Source: Raphanus sativus (lineage: Eukaryota > Streptophyta > Magnoliopsida > Brassicales > Brassicaceae). Taken from it: DNA of 64,000 nucleotides. The translations under genes and the position numbers were made by a program. The DNA is taken from positions 29,921,288 to 29,985,287 of the forward strand of contig NC_079519.1 of NCBI RefSeq assembly GCF_000801105.2, in the 5' to 3' direction. Under the pieces are notes generated by a model that was not told where the DNA came from, did no database searches, and saw only the letters and a program-made list of their open reading frames with translations. Positions 58,227-64,000 of this stretch are shown here, one piece after another. Within the stretch, counting starts at the first letter, position 1; every line of letters begins with the position of its first letter.

Positions 58227-60401
58227 TGAGGATGATGCAGAACAACCTACTGAGACTGTCCGACGGAACAGAGCGAGCGACCCGCTGGGGTTGTTCCACC
58301 GACTGCAGCGCCTTCTCCTGCTCGTCAGTATGTGCCAAAAAGTTCTTACCCTGTTCCACAGCTAAGGCTACACGCAAGATAAGGAAGAGATGAAGTGCAG
58401 GAAGATGCTAGAAGACCTAACTGTCAAGCTCCCTCTGATGAGTGCGATCCAGATGATACCATCCATGCGCAGCTTTGTCAAAGGACTGATCTCTGGGAAG
58501 ATATCTGATGACAGTGAGTTCATGATTGTCTCTAAGGAGTGCAGCGCGGTGCTCCAGAACAGAAGGATCAAGAAGATGGGTGATCCGGGAAAGTTTGTTC
58601 TCTCGGTTCAGATTGGGAGAACACTTTTTCTCATGCTCATTGGTCGATCTAGGGTCGAGCATAAACCTCATGCCATACACTGTGGCTAAGCGCCTTGATA
58701 CTCGGACTTCAAGCCTACCAAATGTCACTAGTGTTTGCTGATCGATCTGTGAAGTCTCCAGTTGGAATCCCGAAGATCTTCAACTGGTGGGAATACAATT
58801 GTTCCTGCCGATTTCGTTGTCTGGAAGTCGAGGAAGACTCCAATGATCCCCTGATCCTAGGCAGACCATTCCTCTGCACTGTCGGAGCTATTATTGATGT
58901 CCGACAAGGGAAGATCGATCTCCACCTTGGAGATATTGTGATGAAGTTTGAGATGGATCAGATGCTCAAGAAGCCGATGCTGGATGGACAAACCTTCACT
59001 GTCCAAGAAGATGGTGATCCCCTAGAGCCGCGTGAAGGTATGATCGAGGAGATTCTCACCGAGGATCCACTTGAACTCGCCTTAGTCAGAGCTGAAGCCG
59101 ACAGAGCTTAGAGAATGTGATGATGCGTGATGCCTATGCCAAGTTCCTGGATTCAGCCAGGACTATGGAAGAATGGTGCGAATCTAAGTCTGGGGGAAAC
59201 AGTGACTCCAGCACAGCGACTGGAACAACCGCACCTCAGAACTCGTCTGTTCGGCAGCTCAGACTGATGACTCATGGAGCGAGCTGAAAGCTCCAAAGGT
59301 AGAGCTCAAATCCCTTCCCAAGGGACTCAGATGCATTTCTTGGACCCAAACTCTACATATCCTGTCATTAAAAATGCTGACCTGAACAATGCAGAGACTG
59401 CTCTGCTTTTGTGTGAGCTGAGAAAGTATCGTAAGGCTTTGGGTTACTCTCTAGCTGACATACCTGGCATTTCACCTGATTTGTGCATGCATAGAATACA
59501 CCTGGAAGATGAATCGATGACTTTCTGTAGAACATCAGAGGAGGTTAAACCCGAATCTAAAAGATGTTGTAAAGAAAGAGATAATGAAACTTCTAGAAGC
59601 AGGTGTGATCTATGCGATCTCTGATAGTAAGTGGGTTAGTCCTGTGCATGTAGTACCTAAGAAAGGTGGGATCACTGTAAAAACCAATAAAAGAATGAAT
59701 TGATCCCCACTAGAACAATTACTGGTCATCGCATGTGCATTGATTTCGTAAATTGAATGCTGCGACTCGTAAGGATCACTTCCCACTTCCGTTTATTGAT
59801 CAAATGCTTGAGAGATTGCTAACCACCCTTACTATTGCTTTTTAGATGGTATTCAGGTTTTCAAAGATTCCCATCCACCCAGATGATCAGGAGAAGACGA
59901 CGTTCACACTGCCCTTATGGAACATATGCATACAGGAGGATGCCCTTCGGCTTGTGCAATGCTCCGGCGACCTTCCAGCGATGCATGATGTCGATTTTAC
60001 TGATCTGATCGAAGACATAATGGAGGTTTTCATGGACGATTTCAGCGTCTATGGAAGCTCCTTTCATGTCTGTTTGTCAAAATTTGTGCAGGGTACTGAA
60101 GCGATGCGAGGAGAAGCATCTGGTGCTGAACTGGGAGAAGTGCCAACTTCATGGTGAGAGATGGGATTGTTCTGGGAACAAGATATCCGAGAAAGGCATT
60201 GAGGTGGACAAGGCAAAGATCGAGGTCATGATGAGCCTGCAACCACCAACTTCAGTGAAGGGAATCAGGAGTTTCTTGGGGACACGCTGGTTTCTACAGG
60301 AGGTTCATCCAGACTTCTCTCTAAGATCGCGAGACACTCACTCGGTTGCTCTGCAAGGAAGCTCAGTTTGGCCTTTGACAGTGACTGCTAGCCGCATTCC
60401 A
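58227..60401 (+). pseudogene. degraded pol region (protease, reverse transcriptase)
   Basis: Pol-type pieces occur in order but across frames with stops: an aspartic-protease-like site (VDLGSSINLMP, about 58640-58680) and LGRPFLCTVGAIIDVRQGKID (about 58858), then reverse-transcriptase remnants ([13 protein letters not shown], about 59870; a VFMDDFSVYG active-site stretch near 60029-60055; a pol thumb-like part to 60360). The order gag-protease-RT supports the Ty3/Athila class. Several frameshifts and stops make it non-functional. It runs into the N gap. Confidence 0.8.
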
Positions 60402-60501
60402 NNNNNNNNNNNNNNNNNNNNNNNNNNNNNNNNNNNNNNNNNNNNNNNNNNNNNNNNNNNNNNNNNNNNNNNNNNNNNNNNNNNNNNNNNNNNNNNNNNN
60501 N
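60402..60501. other. assembly gap of 100 N
   Basis: 100 unknown bases; a conventional size for a gap of unknown length. The rest of the retrotransposon, including any integrase and 3' LTR, may be missing here. Confidence 0.95.
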
Positions 60502-61442
60502 AAAATTCCCCTTTAGGATTTATCCAAGGGTTTAGGGTATATCCAAGAATTTAGGGTTTAGTGTGTTTGGATTTTTACCCAAGGGTTTAAGCTTTGTCGA
60601 AAGGTTTAAGGTATAGTGTTTAGTGTTTATGATTTATTTTTTTATGACGGTTTTAAAATTGTTAAAAAAAAATTCATCTTTTTGGCAGCTACTAATATTT
60701 TTCATTTATTTTAAAAACTTCACAAATTATTAATTATTTTATTTATTATATTTAAAAAAAATTTGTACATTAATTTGCAAACTATGATTAGTTGGTAATT
60801 CACCCAAGAAAATTCATAATAAAATATTAAACTAGAAAACATTCCCATATAAATCAAAATTGTTGGTAGCTAAAAGATAATCAATGAATTAAAAGAATGT
60901 TTACATTTTTATATTTAGAAAAAAGGTTTTAGGAATGAAGGGGATACCGAGAGAGAGAGAGAGATAGAGAGAGAGAGAGATTTGGTGCTTAGAGTATACC
61001 CAAGGGTTTTACAGTTTAGTGTGTAAGAATTTACTCAAGGATTTAGGGTATATCCAAGAATTTAGGGTTTAGCGTTTGGATTTTTACCCAAAGGTTTAAG
61101 TTTTATCCAAGGGTTTAGGGTATAGTGTTAGTGTTTATGATTTACTCTTTTGTGACTGTTTTTAAATTGTTAAAAAAATTTCATCTTTTTGGCGGCTACT
61201 AATATTTTTCATTTATTTTAAATACTTAACATAAATTATTATTATTTTATTTATTATATTTTAAATAATTGTACATTAATTGGCAAACTATGATTAGTTG
61301 GTAATTCACCCAAAAAAAATCATGATAAAATATTAAACTAGGAAACATTCCCATATAGATCAAAATTGTGTTAGTTAAAATATAATCGATGAATTAAAAG
61401 AATTTTTACATTTTTTATTTTTTCAAAAAAAAAGGTTTACGA

Positions 61443-61533
<91 letters not shown>

Positions 61534-61975
61534 TGTGTGTTTAGGGTATATCCAAGAATTTAGGGTTTAGTGTTTGGATTTTTACCCATGGTTTTAAACT
61601 TTGTCCATGGGTTTAGGGTATTAGTGTTTAGTGTTTATGATTTAGTTTTTTTGTGATGGTTTTTTAAATTGTTAAAAAAATTCATCTATTTGCAGCTAAT
61701 AATATTTTTCTTTTATTTTAAAAACTTAACACAAATTATTATTATTTATTTATTATATTTTTTAAAAAAATTGTACATTAATTGGCAAACTATGATTAGT
61801 TGGTAATTCACCCAAGAAAAAAATCATGATAAAATATTAAACTAGGAATCATTTCCATATAAATAAAAATTGTAGTAGCTAAAAGATAATCGATGAATTA
61901 AAAGAATGTTTACATTTTTATATTTTTCAAAAAAAAGGGTTTACGATGAGGGGATACGAGAGAGAGAGAGAGAGA
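60502..61975. repeat. tandem repeat of about 505 bp with telomere-like motifs and GA tracts
   Basis: Three units share tttagggtatatccaagaat (starts 60531, 61042, 61540; spacing 511 and 498 bp), followed by tggatttttaccca, gtttatgattta, tgattagttggtaattcacc and aaaatattaaacta, each closing with a (GA)n tract (60951-60980, 61444-61531, 61959-61974). The opening part contains several TTTAGGG-type heptamers. No coding. Confidence 0.9.
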
Positions 61976-62212
61976 TAATAATTTAAAACCTCAAAGTATA
62001 TTGAATTAAGTAATGTCTAAAATGCTTATAGTTTTGAACCACAAAGACCGAATGGAGAACAAATTTAGTTTTAGTAATACATAAAACATATGAATCGTAT
62101 TTGAATAATACTATTTATATTAATAACACATAAAACATCTGAAGAACAAATTTAGTTTTAATAATACATCAAACATTTGATTAGACATTAATAATATTTA
62201 TACATAAAACAT

Positions 62213-62253
62213 AAGAATCGTATTAATGCCCGTGTGGGGGCATTAATACGATT
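62213..62253. repeat. perfect 17-bp-arm hairpin
   Basis: gaatcgtattaatgccc and gggcattaatacgattc are exact reverse complements around a six-base loop gtgtgg. Pairing continues outward with a mismatch. Confidence 0.85.
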
Positions 62254-62325
62254 CATATGTTTAAAATAAAAATATGTTAAAATCTTAATCTTATTTTTTA
62301 AATACTCATCAATACTGATAAATCT

Positions 62326-62328
<3 letters not shown>

Positions 62329-62369
<41 letters not shown>

Positions 62370-62386
62370 GAGAGGAGAGAGAGAGA

Positions 62387-62435
<49 letters not shown>
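62329..62435. repeat. (GA)n microsatellite
   Basis: Nearly pure GA/GAG repeat, over 100 bp. The serine/leucine-rich open frame on the minus strand across it is an artefact of the repeat. Confidence 0.95.
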
Positions 62436-62442
<7 letters not shown>

Positions 62443-62629
62443 GAAAGAAATATAGAACAAGTTTGATTACACAAAAATTTACATACATAATAATTTGATT
62501 ATATATTAATAATATTTATACATAAAACCTATGCAAAGAGTGTGATTACACAAATATTTACGTACATATAATTTGATTAGATATTAATAATATTTATCTT
62601 ACTCGAATTAGATATTATACACAAAATCA

Positions 62630-63215
62630 GTTCTTCTTACATGGTTCAAAGAATACAGCCAAGTTTTGTGGAATCATTACATGTTTGAAGTCAATGACCT
62701 ACGAGGAAGGTATGTTATTATACAAAAATCATGCATATGAAAATCAAATTGTATAATAATAATTATATCTTTATATGCAAGTTCTTGCAAATGAATCAGA
62801 GTAAGATAAATCACACCGGTGATATGTATAAACTATTGAGACTATGGAAAAAGAGGTTTATGGACAAGCTTTTCAAACCTCAACAGTTAAGGATTTGTAT
62901 AGACATCGAGCCATTCTCACTCCCACAAATGATGAAGTGGATAAAATAAATGATTACATGCTTTCGCAGTTGCCAGGTAACATGTTTTGTGTTTACTCTT
63001 ATGTTCCAGTAAATTTTTACATGTCATTTAAGTAAAGGATTTATATATGTTTCTATCTCAGTGACGTCTATATTGTAAAATCAGCACCACCGAGATTAAA
63101 CACAAAAAAACACACAAAACCCAAATTCCAAACTATATTTATATACTTTCTAATATTTTCGAAAAATTGCTGATCTAACCATCTCATCCCGCGCAAGGCG
63201 CGGGTTACTACCTAG
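62630..63215 (+). mobile_element. Helitron remnant: PIF1-type helicase fragment and 3' terminus
   Basis: At 62844-62990 the plus strand encodes DLYRHRAILTPTNDEVDKIN and DYMLSQLPG, closely matching the C-terminal part of the PIF1-like helicase of autonomous Helitrons (RAILxPTNxxVxxIN). A short piece near 62640-62710 (FEVNDLRGR) may come from another Helitron-borne frame. The 3' end is present: hairpin cccgcgcaaggcgcgggt (63188-63205), then CTAG at 63212-63215 followed by T. The 5' end and Rep domain are missing. Confidence 0.75.
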
Positions 63216-64000
63216 TTTTTATTTATTTGGTTAAAGATTTTTACTACTTCTATTTAGTTAGCTTTCTGAACAAATTTGTGAGTATGAGATTTGAGGACCT
63301 TTATGCCCGAGATCTATGCCACTGAGTTAGTATACACTTTAGTTATATACGGTTAAATATGTACGTCTACGTATATTTGTTACGATGTTGTTATTTGAAT
63401 AGCAAAATCGTGTATACTTTTAAATTATATTGTACTTTGACAGTTTGTATTTGTAATGATAAGCAGAAGTCAAAATTTGACAATCATTGTATACACTATT
63501 GTGTAAACATTATACTTTGAAAGTTTGTATATACTATTGACAATTTGTGTTTTTATAAACATAATACTATTGTATAAACTAATGTGGATTTTAAACAAAA
63601 TGAACGATAAAATTGTGCTAAAAAAATATTATTGACAGTATGCTCTACGATTGCCATTGATTTGTTTTTTAATGCTTTGATGATTTATTTAATCAAAAGA
63701 GAAAAAGAAATAAGGAAATATATTGTTTGTTGGAATTAAAGGATTTTCTGGAATAATAAATATAATTAAAAGTATAGCCTAAAATAAAACCAGTGGAATT
63801 TCATGGTAAATACTATAAAATTTGAAGGGTACCTAAAAAAATGGCCTTCTGTTTTAATAGTATTGATAGATATAATACCTTTTCTGAAACATTATGAATA
63901 GGCATGCTTCAAAATGAAAACGTAACCATAATATAACTAAAATCTAGTTTATATTAAATACGAAGTAAAATCACAAATCCGCTGGGAGACGAGTCAGGTT
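63216..64000. other. AT-rich spacer with a Helitron 5' end
   Basis: No gene. A minus-oriented Helitron 5' terminus (TCAATACTATTAAAACAGAAG) starts at 63866; no matching 3' end was found to its left. Confidence 0.5.

Noticed and set aside
62188..62460. Ser/Leu-rich minus-strand frame
   Set aside because: Produced by the (GA)n microsatellite.

Overview
This is nuclear DNA from a flowering plant of the mustard family (Brassicaceae). The genes have short AT-rich introns with GT..AG borders, the spacers are AT-rich, and the transposon set is typical of plants: Helitrons, Stowaway and Harbinger-like MITEs, an Athila-type LTR retrotransposon and a LINE. From memory of family sequences, the conserved genes match one stretch of Arabidopsis chromosome 5 in the same order and orientation: secreted LRR protein (around At5g23400), HMGB6 (At5g23420), a coiled-coil/A9-like protein (around At5g23490), carboxylesterase CXE18 (At5g23530), KOW/L24 (At5g23535), RPN11 (At5g23540), SFT2-like (At5g23550), SGS3 (At5g23570), CLPTM1 (At5g23575) and CPK12 (At5g23580). 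No database was searched, so locus numbers are recollections. Several loci of that interval are absent, and the last three genes are wrecks. This fits a fractionated copy of the block in a polyploid-derived genome such as Brassica or Raphanus; the species cannot be named.

Layout. 0-8 kb: gene-free repeats (Helitron ends, telomere-like blocks, a 624-bp tandem duplication). 8.3-18.7 kb: LRR gene, F-box gene, an unrecognised proline-repeat gene and HMGB6. The F-box and proline-repeat genes lie between two direct copies of the LRR gene's 3' end. 19.4-21.7 kb: a 51-residue small protein and a tandem pair of LORELEI/LLG-like genes, one intact but with no GPI-anchor tail and one stopped at codon 43. 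23.4-39.3 kb: five intact genes, with introns resolved here to the base where present. 39.8-45.7 kb: pseudogenes of SGS3, CLPTM1 and CPK12. 46-54.7 kb: LINE remnant, an FHA-like gene tail, a Helitron cluster and tandem arrays. 55-60.4 kb: 5' part of an Athila-like element, cut by a 100-base N gap. 60.5-64 kb: a 505-bp tandem repeat with telomere-like motifs, GA microsatellites and a Helitron helicase fragment with its 3' terminus.

The intact genes are mostly unrelated housekeeping functions: chromatin (HMGB6), proteasomal deubiquitination (RPN11), organellar translation (KOW/L24), Golgi traffic (SFT2) and hydrolysis of small esters (CXE18). The accessory genes (F-box, LLG-like, proline-repeat) have no visible functional link to them. 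The most notable items are the LLG-like pair without GPI tails, the decayed RNA-silencing gene SGS3, a near-perfect 52-bp-arm hairpin upstream of the KOW gene, head-to-tail Helitrons, and the duplicated flanks around the F-box/proline-repeat insertion.
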